Shown piece after piece: positions 47,619 through 55,850 of a DNA stretch of 64,000 nucleotides. The DNA lies in assembly GCA_016720655.1 (NCBI GenBank), contig JADKKE010000015.1, forward strand, positions 1 to 64,000, read 5' to 3'. Under the pieces are notes generated by a model, which was not told where the DNA came from, made no database searches, and saw nothing but the letters and a program-made list of their open reading frames with translations. Both the position numbers and the translations under genes were made by a program. Origin of the DNA: Bacteroidota bacterium. Its GTDB lineage: Bacteria; Bacteroidota; Bacteroidia; AKYH767-A; 2013-40CM-41-45. Numbering within the stretch: the stretch's first letter is position 1; every line of letters begins with the position of its first letter.

Positions 47619-49936
47619 TTCCAGTAATGATTAACGTAATGTGCAATACGGGCATTCCAACCTTTGGCTTTGTATTGGTAGGAATATTTTGTTCCCGTAA
47701 GGTCACCATTGAAATTGGTTGCCTTGTGCAAACCATTCAATACGATATGCATGTTCTCAATCGCGTAATCCTGTTTCAGCATTTCAGAATAAGTAAGCAA
47801 ATGCGAAGAAGTAAATTCAGAACGAACAACATAGAGATTCAATCCGGAGATCTTCATCAATGCCAATGCATCAATTGCATTCGCCGTTGCAGAAGTATCC
47901 AGAATGACGATATCACCGTACGCATACAAGCCTTCGAGTTTTTCCTTCAGGTTGGGCTGACTAAACAACAGCGTACTGTCCTTCCTGTTTTGTCCGGCAC
48001 CGGCAAGTGATAATGTCGGAACATCGGAATGATGTACGATTTTATCGAGCGAACTTTCATCCCTGAGATATTCACTCATCCCCGGAACGAGAGCAATATT
48101 TGATTCCGTATGAATCGTTGCATTGTGCAAATTCAAATCCGCCAAAACAACTTTCCATCCGCTGCGCGCTAGAGCAAGCGCGAGATTTTTTGCGACAAAA
48201 CTTTTCCCTTCACCGGCAACAGAAGAAGTAACCGTGATGATTTTCTTCCCTCCTATCAGTCCGTGCAAAATGAGATTGGTCGCGAGATCCGAGAAAGGAT
48301 TGTTTCCTTCTTCAATCGCTGCACCGTTCATTTCACGAATCACACCGGCAACAGGAGAAGTCGTCATCTTCTCGATCATTTCCTTGTCTTCAATTTTTCC
48401 ACGCGCATAACGACGCAGGTATACGAAGAGAATCCCAGACAATAATCCGGTGAACCCGGCGAGGATTAATAAAAATCCTCGCTTAGGGTATACCGGTGTC
48501 GTGGGAACCGACGCATATTGTATGATCCTGTGAAAAGAGATCGTCGCTGCTTCAGCAATCGACGCTTCTGTTCTTTTCTCCAGGAGAAACTGATATACTT
48601 TTTGATTCAACTGGAAATTTCGTTCCAGCACAATCATATTTTTTTCTTTCGTAGGCAGATTATCAAATTCATGATCCGCGAGTTCCACAGCAGCATCCAT
48701 CTGCGCACGTTTTGCCTTGATCGCATTCTTCGCATTGCGAATCGCTTCACGGCTGTATGTAATTACATCTTCAATTTTCCCGTCGATCAGTCGTACTTTT
48801 TCATGATCCGGAGTAAAACGTGTGAGCAATTCCCTGCGTTCCTGTTGGTAGGATTTCAGATTCTTGATCATGTCGGTAAACAAAGGATCCGCGATCGCAT
48901 CGAAAGCCGGACCGGCATCATTGAAATCCTTTCGCATGTCCACATACTCCTGCAATTGCTCCAAAGCAACCGCTTCCATATCGAGATTCGTTTGTTCCAC
49001 TTTCAATTGCGAAAGTTTACGCAAACCCGTTTCCGTTTCCTGTGTGGTATTGATGATCTTGTATTTCAGTCGGTATTCTTCCAGCTTGAATTCAGATTCT
49101 TTCAGCTCTTTCCCAATCTGGTCCAGACGATCATCGATAAACTGAACCGTTTTCGCGGCAGCTTCCGATTTACTTTCGATGTAATCCGTGATGTAAGCCA
49201 TTGCCAAAGCATTGGCGAAGTCGGCAGACTTTTGTGGAACTTCGGATGTATATGTAATCCGCAAAATCGGAATATCCTTATCCATCGCCTTCACATCCAG
49301 CTTCTCCCCGATCACATGGTTGAACAAAGCATCATCCGAGTGAATGATAAATTCATAATTATCAACCAATGCAAAGGAAGGCGTAGCCTGGATCAGCGAA
49401 TCATTCTTTTCAATTTTGAAAGCAGCAGAATTGGTAAACAACATATGACCAAAATGTCCTGTCGTATCAATTAGTTGTTTGCCAAGATTCGCTTTCAGAT
49501 GATAGGAAGAATCATTCAGCACTTCCATCTGCACTGTTTTGTCGAGAATACTGCTGTCTTTCAAAACATAATGAATGAAAAACGGAGTGCTCTTGTACAA
49601 TTCACGTTTGCGAATATCACCGATACGGAAAACAGAAACCCTGAAATCAAGATTACGCATTGCCTTCTTGATCAGGACCTGACTTTGAATCACCCGTTCT
49701 TCCGTAGCAATTTTTCCTGTAGCAGTAAAGACGTCGAAATCTTTGTAAAGATTATTATCGCTCACGCCATTATTTTTCTCGTCGAGTTTTAAAAGGGCGG
49801 TGCTTTCGTATTTCGGTGTAGCATAATACAGCACACGCGAACCGAAGAGCATCGCCACGACAAAGAACAAGGCGATCACCGGGAATCCTTTGATTGCCGG
49901 GAGCAGGAATTTTTTTATTTGTTGAGTATCGCTCAT
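47615..49936 (-). CDS. Wzz/GumC chain-length protein with C-terminal BY-kinase-like ATPase
   Basis: A 773 aa protein. An N-terminal membrane helix (about 18-36) is followed by a Wzz region and a long coiled coil with a GNVR-like region. A second helix lies near 490-510 (GFLLILAGFTGLLSGILFVY). Then comes a Capsule-kinase ATPase: Walker A SSVAGEGKSFVAKNLALALA, Walker A' VVLADLNLHN, Walker B IVILDTSA. Several tyrosines lie at the end (KYSYQYKA, AHYVNHYWK), compatible with autophosphorylation, although the Tyr cluster is modest. It controls chain length and export with the Wza protein next door, 6 bp upstream. Confidence 0.88.
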   Translation of the reverse strand: MSDTQQIKKFLLPAIKGFPVIALFFVVAMLFGSRVLYYATPKYESTALLKLDEKNNGVSDNNLYKDFDVFTATGKIATEERVIQSQVLIKKAMRNLDFRVSVFRIGDIRKRELYKSTPFFIHYVLKDSSILDKTVQMEVLNDSSYHLKANLGKQLIDTTGHFGHMLFTNSAAFKIEKNDSLIQATPSFALVDNYEFIIHSDDALFNHVIGEKLDVKAMDKDIPILRITYTSEVPQKSADFANALAMAYITDYIESKSEAAAKTVQFIDDRLDQIGKELKESEFKLEEYRLKYKIINTTQETETGLRKLSQLKVEQTNLDMEAVALEQLQEYVDMRKDFNDAGPAFDAIADPLFTDMIKNLKSYQQERRELLTRFTPDHEKVRLIDGKIEDVITYSREAIRNAKNAIKAKRAQMDAAVELADHEFDNLPTKEKNMIVLERNFQLNQKVYQFLLEKRTEASIAEAATISFHRIIQYASVPTTPVYPKRGFLLILAGFTGLLSGILFVYLRRYARGKIEDKEMIEKMTTSPVAGVIREMNGAAIEEGNNPFSDLATNLILHGLIGGKKIITVTSSVAGEGKSFVAKNLALALARSGWKVVLADLNLHNATIHTESNIALVPGMSEYLRDESSLDKIVHHSDVPTLSLAGAGQNRKDSTLLFSQPNLKEKLEGLYAYGDIVILDTSATANAIDALALMKISGLNLYVVRSEFTSSHLLTYSEMLKQDYAIENMHIVLNGLHKATNFNGDLTGTKYSYQYKAKGWNARIAHYVNHYWK

Positions 49937-49942
49937 CTTCTT

Positions 49943-50710
49943 TTACTTCACAAGGGTTAAAAAGATGGCGATACTCGACAAAATCGCTGCAAGCGGTACA
50001 AGTGTACCGGATTCTTTCTGCAAAGTTTTTCTTTTGAAAGGCGGAAAGTAAACCACATCGCCGCCCTGCAGCCAGATGTTTTCTTTCTCTATCGTACTCA
50101 GTTTGGTAAGATCCAGACTGTACTCTTTTTTGCTTTCATCTTTACCGCGAATCACTTTCACGATGCGTGCATCCGCATAATATTCCGTACCGCCTACGCG
50201 GCCAAGAACTTCCACGAGATTCGTATATTCTTTTTCCAGCTGCAGTGTACCCGGTGATTTTACTTCTCCAAGCACCGTCACCTCACGATTCAGTACTTTG
50301 AGAACAATCACCGGGTTCACGATCAACCGGGAGTAAATAATAGTTAATGTATCCGTAGCCTGGGAAATGGTAAGACCACCAAGTTTCACCGCGCCGATTT
50401 TCGGGAGCATTACTTTCCCCGCATCGTTCACCAAAACCCATTTGCCATACACCTCATTGGAATTATAAATACCAAAAAGCGAACCGATACTCAGTTCCTC
50501 ATGATCCCAGATACTCAGTGTGATTTTATCATCCGGCTGGATGATTTGCGCCTGCTTCGCAAACACTTCCTGTGCAGAAGCATTGCTCATCGCATCGCCC
50601 ACAAACAAGCGTTGTGTGTGACAAGAGCTCATGATGAACAGAGCTGCAAGCGCACAAAGCTGTTTGATCTTTTTTATTTTAGTGCATCCGATGGTTCCCA
50701 CGCCGATCAA
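49943..50710 (-). CDS. Wza-like polysaccharide export lipoprotein
   Basis: A 255 aa protein. A lipobox IMSSCH near residue 28-33 follows a hydrophobic helix, so the N-terminus would be lipidated in the outer membrane. Poly_export motif IQPDDKITLSIWDHEELSIG, then an SLBB domain (REVTVLGEVKSPGTLQLE, TNLVEVLGRVGGTEYYADAR). A C-terminal hydrophobic helix (LVPLAAILSSIAIFLTLV) is compatible with the Wza alpha-barrel. It works with the Wzz protein. Preceded by a response regulator 15 bp upstream. Confidence 0.88.
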   Translation of the reverse strand: MIGVGTIGCTKIKKIKQLCALAALFIMSSCHTQRLFVGDAMSNASAQEVFAKQAQIIQPDDKITLSIWDHEELSIGSLFGIYNSNEVYGKWVLVNDAGKVMLPKIGAVKLGGLTISQATDTLTIIYSRLIVNPVIVLKVLNREVTVLGEVKSPGTLQLEKEYTNLVEVLGRVGGTEYYADARIVKVIRGKDESKKEYSLDLTKLSTIEKENIWLQGGDVVYFPPFKRKTLQKESGTLVPLAAILSSIAIFLTLVK

Positions 50711-50724
50711 GATTTTAAAAATGG

Positions 50725-51210
50725 TTAGCTCCCTGAGGAAAATAATGACGTAACAGCGACGACAAATGAAGCCGGCAAGCCAAGACGATGTCGCAAAGTC
50801 TTCTTCCCTTTTGTATTCACCGCTTCAATTTCTTTATCTACAATAGTCAATCGGTCGATCATTGATAAAAGTCTGCCGAACGAATCCTGATTTTTTTCTA
50901 CATAATCAAAAGCACCATATTTCAATGTGCTCACCGCATTGCTGATATATTCCTGTCCGCTCAGCATGATCACATGAATCTCCGGATTGAGTGTTTTGAT
51001 TTCGCGCAACACATCCAGACCAGTAGTATCATCAAATTGAAAATCGAGAATCACCAGGTAAGGTTCATCAGCGAGACCATTCAAAAAATCCTGCGGATCA
51101 TTATACGTCTTCACATTTGTGAATCCATTCATCTCCAATTCGTATTCAACCAGTGAAGCGAAGTGGCGATCATCATCGACGATAACAATAGATTGAGCTT
51201 TGTTAGACAT
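50725..51210 (-). CDS. Single-domain response regulator with C-terminal hydrophobic tail
   Basis: A 161 aa protein from ATG 51210 (MSNKAQSIVIVDDDRHFASL). REC features: acidic triad VDDD, phosphoacceptor Asp in YLVILDFQFD, Ser in VIMLSGQEY, and the Lys in DYVEKNQ. After a basic linker (KGKKTLRHRLG) a short hydrophobic tail LPASFVVAVTSLFSS follows. It is first in the exopolysaccharide operon. It matches the design of the regulator at 30714. Likely a signalling input into polysaccharide production at the membrane. Confidence 0.8.
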   Translation of the reverse strand: MSNKAQSIVIVDDDRHFASLVEYELEMNGFTNVKTYNDPQDFLNGLADEPYLVILDFQFDDTTGLDVLREIKTLNPEIHVIMLSGQEYISNAVSTLKYGAFDYVEKNQDSFGRLLSMIDRLTIVDKEIEAVNTKGKKTLRHRLGLPASFVVAVTSLFSSGS

Positions 51211-51219
51211 ATCCTGCAT

Positions 51220-51920
51220 AATTTCCCGCCCGCCCTTGCCAAATCCAGACCAAGCCCCAAAAGCACCCTTTTCTCCAAAAAAACAAAGATTCTCAATTTC
51301 CCGATTTCCCGTTTTGGGAGAGAATTCCGGAGCTGGGATGTTAAAAAAGCAGGGATACTATATTATATATGCGTGCTATTTATACATCGCTAAAGAATTC
51401 GATAAAACTTTTATTCTAAATAATAATTAAAAAATTTGGAGCGATAAGGCATCCTCCGCATCTAACGGTTTTCCCGTCCTTACATTCGTGACCTCGTTTC
51501 GGCCGGGGCTAGGTTGCTAAATATTGGAATCGATTTTAGGGGGGAATTATTAGGTTAATTAATTGGGAATCTGGGTATATTTAGAGTTGTAATTTTAAAA
51601 ATAACAAAATTGAAAGTTTTAAATCGAATTCCATTTTCAATAAAAACTTGTTAATTGATCAGTTGCATATTTAAGAATTGCGATAGTTTAATGTGGGTTC
51701 AACCTTATTTGCCGTCAGCTTTAATTTTGGAATGCTTTGAATGAACTGTTTTAATTACACGGACAACAACGGACACTGCTTCTAATGCCTACGCTAAAAA
51801 TAAATTTGTAAAAAAAGCCCTCTCACTCCAACGCAGAAAACACACTTTCATTTTTTTTGCCGACACACTAATCAACACTAAAATAAAATGAATGCGTGTT
51901 TTCACCACTCAAAAAGAAAA
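51220..51920. other. Intergenic region between EPS and defence locus
   Basis: About 700 bp, AT-rich. I find no convincing gene, tRNA or repeat. The right end holds the terminator of the retron operon; promoters of the EPS operon should be near 51220-51320, but I cannot identify an exact consensus. Confidence 0.5.
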
Positions 51921-51950
51921 TAAAAAAAAACAACCCCGAAAAACGGGATT
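51921..51950 (-). terminator. Terminator of the retron operon
   Basis: Minus-strand CCCG / CGGG-centred stem (AATCCCG / CGGGGTT, one mismatch) around TTTTT, followed by TTGTTTTTTTTTA, 5 bp after the effector stop codon. Confidence 0.85.
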
Positions 51951-51954
51951 GCTG

Positions 51955-52752
51955 TTATTTCAAATCTGGAATCCTTTGGTAAAGTTCATGGACAACTTTA
52001 ATAGCTTCCAAATAATCTTTCGTGACCCAACTTGCAGAATACTTTGAAGGAATACCATGCTCTTTGGAATCTCTGATGTCCTTTATTCGTTGGGTTAACT
52101 CTGAATATCCGTTGTTCATTAAGTGATACTCTTTCCCATCAACTGGATTGGCAATCTTCTTATTCAAGTAAAGACCAAAAATCAAATTTAGTTTGTTTGG
52201 AAAGGAAATATTCAAAACTCCCTTTCTGTCCTTCGTAGCAGTTTTTAAATAATACGGTTCAATGAATGTTTGCTTATCAGTTGCGTTTGAGAAATCAATA
52301 AATTTATTTGTCTTAGTTCTGTATTCATAAATATACCAACCTGGAAATGAATTAATGTAGTGAGCAGAATTTACTTTAGGATTTCTACCAGTTGCATCAA
52401 GGTCAACATTATCATTGCATTTCTTTACTTCAAAAAGGCAATGATTTGTAAATATTTCTAATTGCCGATAAACAGAAGCACAAAATGACGAAAGGCTATT
52501 TGTAACAAAAGCCCATTCCATTTCTTGAAATGTATCTACAAGATTTTCCTTTATTAAAATATTTGCATTGCCGTAATAGCCGTGAGCTTTCAGCAAAATT
52601 CCTTTCTTGACAAGGTATAATTCACTCTGATGCAACTCCAATTCAGAGTTTACTTTCAAAAGATTGTCACCAATACTTTCAATTCGCTTTTCCATAGAAA
52701 GAGAAGCATTCTTAAAATCTTCGTTAAAATTGTTTTTTTGAGTTATGCTCAT
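51955..52752 (-). CDS. Retron-associated protein, candidate HEPN-like effector
   Basis: A 265 aa protein, alpha-helical in outline. Residues 227-232 (R-D-S-K-E-H) fit the R-x4-6-H motif of HEPN RNases, and the helix near 85-105 (LSSFCASVYRQLEIFTNHCL) could be the partner helix. No other family recognised. It overlaps the RT gene by 4 bp (ATGA), so it is translationally coupled, as retron effectors usually are. An intrinsic terminator follows. The HEPN call is inference from one motif; it could be another toxin fold. Confidence 0.6.
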   Translation of the reverse strand: MSITQKNNFNEDFKNASLSMEKRIESIGDNLLKVNSELELHQSELYLVKKGILLKAHGYYGNANILIKENLVDTFQEMEWAFVTNSLSSFCASVYRQLEIFTNHCLFEVKKCNDNVDLDATGRNPKVNSAHYINSFPGWYIYEYRTKTNKFIDFSNATDKQTFIEPYYLKTATKDRKGVLNISFPNKLNLIFGLYLNKKIANPVDGKEYHLMNNGYSELTQRIKDIRDSKEHGIPSKYSASWVTKDYLEAIKVVHELYQRIPDLK

Positions 52753-53809
52753 TTTGTATTTTTTAAATCTGTTAATGTTTTGAGTTGGTTACTATACCTG
52801 AGATACAAAGCATCTTCTTTTCCTCTTACCATTCCAAGAAACATAATTTTTCCGCTGACAACACTTTCAAGTGGTGGTATAATTTTGTTTCGGAGAAAAC
52901 CCTTTTCCTTCGGATAGAACTTTGCAAATTTAGCGTTAGCTATTTCATATCCATATTTTTCCCAGTTGTGCAACATTGCACGAACATTCCGAATATAATC
53001 TGGCTGCAAGTTCAGTTTTTCATTTACAGTTACTCCAGTTACTTCTTGTCTAAAAGCTCTCTTTTGAATACGAGTTTTCTTTTCGTTAATCACAAAACCT
53101 TCCGCTTTCACAATCTCATCCAACTTTTTTAAAAACTCATCATCAAACCTTGCTTTGTCACAAGAGAAAGTAATATCATCAGCATAGCGAGTAAAATAAC
53201 AGTGGTGCTCTTTTGCAAGTTGAACTAACTTGTAATCCAATTTCTGACATACAATGTTCGTAATAATTGGTGAGGTTGGAGCACCTTGTGGCAATTTACT
53301 TTCAAAACAACAAAAGTTTGCAACCACATGAGCATACTCTGGTTTCAACCTGAAAGGATAAAGTTGTAAGACGGCTCTAATACGACCAAAGTGAACAGAC
53401 GGAAAAAAATCTTTCAAGTCAATGTTCAGAACATATTTCTTACCGACATGAATTTTTGCATTGCTGACAATACTTCGGTTTGCAAGGAAACCATGAGCAG
53501 CAGGTTTAGGAACAAAAAGTAAACGAAGAATTAAATCAATTCTTCGTTGAACTTTCTTTAAATATTTATCGGGAGCAGTAATGGTTCTTTTGCCACCTGT
53601 CTTTTGGGAATCTCAAAATTTACATAACGTTTGTTGATGTTTGCGTAGTAGAATTTCACTCTCTTATTCGTAAGAGGCTTGTATGTTGTCTTGTCCTTTT
53701 CATTTTGCAACTTAATGACATGATTAAGCAATTCAACAAGGTCTTCTATTTTTTGTCCTTGTTGAAGTTGGGTTAATATTTCGGATATTTCTGTTTGAGT
53801 AAAGTCCAT
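52749..53809 (-). CDS. Retron reverse transcriptase, one frame break
   Basis: From ATG 53809 (MDFTQTEISEILTQL), about 353 aa. Visible RT motifs: NAxxH of region X (SNAKIHVGKKYVLNIDLKDFF), RT4 LPQGAPTSPIITN, catalytic YADDITFS, and the region Y VTG triplet (EVTGVTVNEK). The combination NAxxH plus VTG is diagnostic of retron RTs. One base missing near 53598-53606 separates the first ~70 residues; restoring it gives FEIPKR, TGGKRTITAPDKYLKKVQ. The RT would copy the ncRNA upstream into msDNA. The catalytic pair DD is intact. Confidence 0.9.
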
Positions 53810-53820
53810 ATTTAAAAAAA

Positions 53821-54043
53821 ACACCTGCGGGATTTCTTTTCTTAATTTCTATATCTAATTACATTAATAATCTCTATCAATGATTAATTAATAATAACTA
53901 AACAATTAAAAACAATTAATACAATAATCACAATTACAGCTACATCGCTAACATCATAATCATTACAATTATAATCTACAATGAAATCACATTGTGGAGC
54001 ATGTTGCGAAACGCAACACAAATAAAATCCTTTCCGCAGGTGT
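53821..54043 (-). ncRNA. Retron ncRNA (msr-msd) with a1/a2 inverted repeats
   Basis: On the minus strand ACACCTGCGG (54034-54043) and its complement CCGCAGGTGT (53821-53830) bracket about 220 nt ending 11 bp before the RT ATG; pairing extends by GGATTT / AAATCC. Just inside a1 are two msr-like hairpins: TGTTGCG-TTT-CGCAACA (54002-54018) and ACAATG-n6-CATTGT (53978-53995). The rest (about 53836-53977) is AT-rich and would be the msd; I could not fold it by eye. A short frame inside it is not a gene. Confidence 0.82.
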
Positions 54044-54484
54044 TTAATTTTGTTCGGCAAGTTCTTGAAGTTTATCAGCATTACAAAACCAGTGGCACAA
54101 AGTTAAGTCAGAAATCTTTCCATCCTTGAAGTCCAGAGTAATTGCTTTTGGTATATTTTCTTCTTCTTCCAATATAGGAAAAAAACCATTATGAAATACA
54201 AGTGCAGGGTTTCCGGGTTGACAACCACGGCAAAACTGAATACATGCACCCTCTGAAATCAAGTCAGCAGGAATTGGTTTTTCAAACTGCTCTTTAAAAT
54301 ACATCAAAGTATCCCACTTGTTCTTAGTATCAAAGTAAGTGTGTTCTTCGTGTAGCAATATTTCAAGCAAAGACAAATCTTTGTTAATGGTTGCAGTAGC
54401 AAACTCAAAAGTTTGTTGCCAAACTTTATCAAGTTCTTCAGGCGTTGGTTGTTTCAACGACTTCAATTCATTCAATCTAATCAT
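54044..54484 (-). CDS. Small NTF2-like protein of the retron operon
   Basis: A 146 aa protein. The pattern LSLLEILLHEEHTYFDTKNK, WDTLMYFKEQFEK, then strands ALVFHNGFF, KAITLDFKDGKISDLTLCHW, resembles SnoaL/NTF2-like folds, but no family is certain. Its stop codon abuts the a1 repeat of the retron ncRNA, and its start is 26 bp after the PLD-E2 stop. It is therefore part of the same transcript. It may be a small-ligand-binding or structural partner. Confidence 0.5.
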   Translation of the reverse strand: MIRLNELKSLKQPTPEELDKVWQQTFEFATATINKDLSLLEILLHEEHTYFDTKNKWDTLMYFKEQFEKPIPADLISEGACIQFCRGCQPGNPALVFHNGFFPILEEEENIPKAITLDFKDGKISDLTLCHWFCNADKLQELAEQN

Positions 54485-54510
54485 GAGTAAAATGTTTTGT
54501 GGTTAAGAAA

Positions 54511-55698
54511 TCAAGCGGCAATTGGATATTCATTCTTTCTTTCAGCAATTGCTTTCACATTTCCATGCGGCACATATTCACCTTCCCATATACCAGTGAG
54601 CAAATACAATTCGTAAAACAAAATCCATTCGTAAATCCAAGGGATTGTATTTTCCGAAATACTTGTTGTGTCCCTCCATTTCAAATCGCCGGGATAAAAC
54701 AGGCAGAGTGAACCTTCACTGTAAATATGGATGTCGGTGTTAGGTTTGATTGAAGGATTGAGAACATAAACTTGTGGGAAGCAGCCAGCCCGAAACTCAA
54801 GCCGAACATCGTAAGCATTTGCATTGGGTTTAAATTTACCCCTGCAAATCAGAGTGTCATTTTCAATTCTGCATTTGAGAAACGAAAACTTTTTTTCAAT
54901 CTCTCTCTTTTGCATCATTGCTGACGAATAAGAGTTTGGCTGCTTTTGCCCATGAAACTTTGTGTGCAAACGACCGCCATAAAATTTATGTGGTTTGCTG
55001 ACAACACCGCTTGTATTGCTTTGAAGCAAACCAGTTATAGCAACAGAAACCTTTGCTGACTGCATTGCCTTTGCAGTTGCTCTGATTTTCTCTTTCTCAA
55101 TTTCGGCTTTAATCAGAGCATCTCTTTCTGCAACATCCTTTGCAACAAACTTTCTTTGCTCTGCATCAAAAGTTGATAGCAAATTTTCACGAAACTTTTC
55201 TTGCATCTCAAAACTTTGCACGACAAGTTTTTTCACAGCATCAGGATTTTCAAAATCAATTGTGTAATCTTTTGCAGTTGACCACCAGTTTTGATAATCG
55301 TTTGTCAACGATTGAACTTCCCTGTTTGCATATTCTTTGAAGTTCTCATAATTGTAGTTTGCACCATCAGTAAAATTGAAAGAGCCACCGTAAGCAACTT
55401 TGCCGTCAACAATCATAAACTTTGCGTGCATGAATCCTTTTACACCCGGTGCATTAGTTCCAGTTTTTAAAACGGTTGCACCTTTGCTTTGCAATTCTCT
55501 TATTGACGAGTAACGCCAAACATTCAAAGCATCACAAGAAAGAAGCAGCTCCACTTTTTTCCTTTGAGCAGCTTCGCCAAGTTTGCTGATTATCACTTCA
55601 TCTGTAAGCCATGAAACAGCAATTTGAATTCTGTTTTCGGCTTTGTCTAAAAGGCTAATGATTTGTTCCCGATTGTTATTGCGGATATTCTCCATCAT
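54511..55698 (-). CDS. Single-HKD phospholipase-D-like nuclease fused to an E2-like domain
   Basis: A 395 aa protein. Residues 1-140 are a PLD domain with one HKD motif (MHAKFMIVDGKVAYGGSFNF; His91, Lys93, Asp98); such proteins dimerise to form one active site and usually cut nucleic acid. Residues about 150-245 are helical. Residues about 265-395 have YDVRLEFRAGCFPQVYVL, then HIYSEGSLCLFYPGDLKW (His324, Cys332, Trp341), TIPWIYEWILFYELYL and GIWEGEYVPHG. I recognise this as the bacterial E2-like (UBC/RWD) pattern with a candidate catalytic Cys. First in the operon, behind a sigma-54 promoter match. Confidence 0.65.
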   Translation of the reverse strand: MMENIRNNNREQIISLLDKAENRIQIAVSWLTDEVIISKLGEAAQRKKVELLLSCDALNVWRYSSIRELQSKGATVLKTGTNAPGVKGFMHAKFMIVDGKVAYGGSFNFTDGANYNYENFKEYANREVQSLTNDYQNWWSTAKDYTIDFENPDAVKKLVVQSFEMQEKFRENLLSTFDAEQRKFVAKDVAERDALIKAEIEKEKIRATAKAMQSAKVSVAITGLLQSNTSGVVSKPHKFYGGRLHTKFHGQKQPNSYSSAMMQKREIEKKFSFLKCRIENDTLICRGKFKPNANAYDVRLEFRAGCFPQVYVLNPSIKPNTDIHIYSEGSLCLFYPGDLKWRDTTSISENTIPWIYEWILFYELYLLTGIWEGEYVPHGNVKAIAERKNEYPIAA

Positions 55699-55730
55699 TG
55701 TTGAAACGATTTAATTGTTCAGTTCTACAA

Positions 55731-55748
55731 TTTCAATCATCGTTCCAA
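55731..55748 (-). promoter_or_regulatory. Sigma-54 promoter for the PLD-E2/retron operon
   Basis: Minus-strand TTGGAACGATGATTGAA aligns to YTGGCACGRNNNTTGCW with two mismatches and exact spacing. The -12 box lies about 36 bp upstream of the PLD-E2 ATG, leaving a normal leader. The divergent gene is a sigma-54 activator, which supports the call. Confidence 0.6.
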
Positions 55749-55809
55749 TTGGCACAACAACTAAATTCACTTGATATTCAATGGTTTAAAATTTTTTTAT
55801 TTCAACTTT

Positions 55810-55850
55810 AGTGGCTAACTTTGCGGCAGAATGACTAATTTTTAGCCACT
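55810..55850 (+). promoter_or_regulatory. Promoter and inverted repeat in front of the CARF activator gene
   Basis: TAACTTTG (55816-55823) exactly fits the Bacteroidota -7 consensus TAnnTTTG. Inverted repeat AGTGGCTAA (55810-55818) / TTAGCCACT (55842-55850) overlaps it and ends at the ATG at 55851. It could be an operator for autoregulation or an RNA hairpin masking the start. Confidence 0.55.

Noticed and set aside
48518..49474. 318-codon open frame opposite the Wzz gene
   Set aside because: Antisense shadow of a well-supported gene; no family features.
53884..54081. 65-codon open frame in the retron ncRNA
   Set aside because: Falls within the a1/a2-bounded ncRNA and has no protein-like features.
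55750..55768. Sigma-54 promoter toward the CARF gene (TTGGCACAACAACTAAAT)
   Set aside because: The -24 half fits but the -12 TTGC is absent; a better sigma-70-type box lies closer to the gene.
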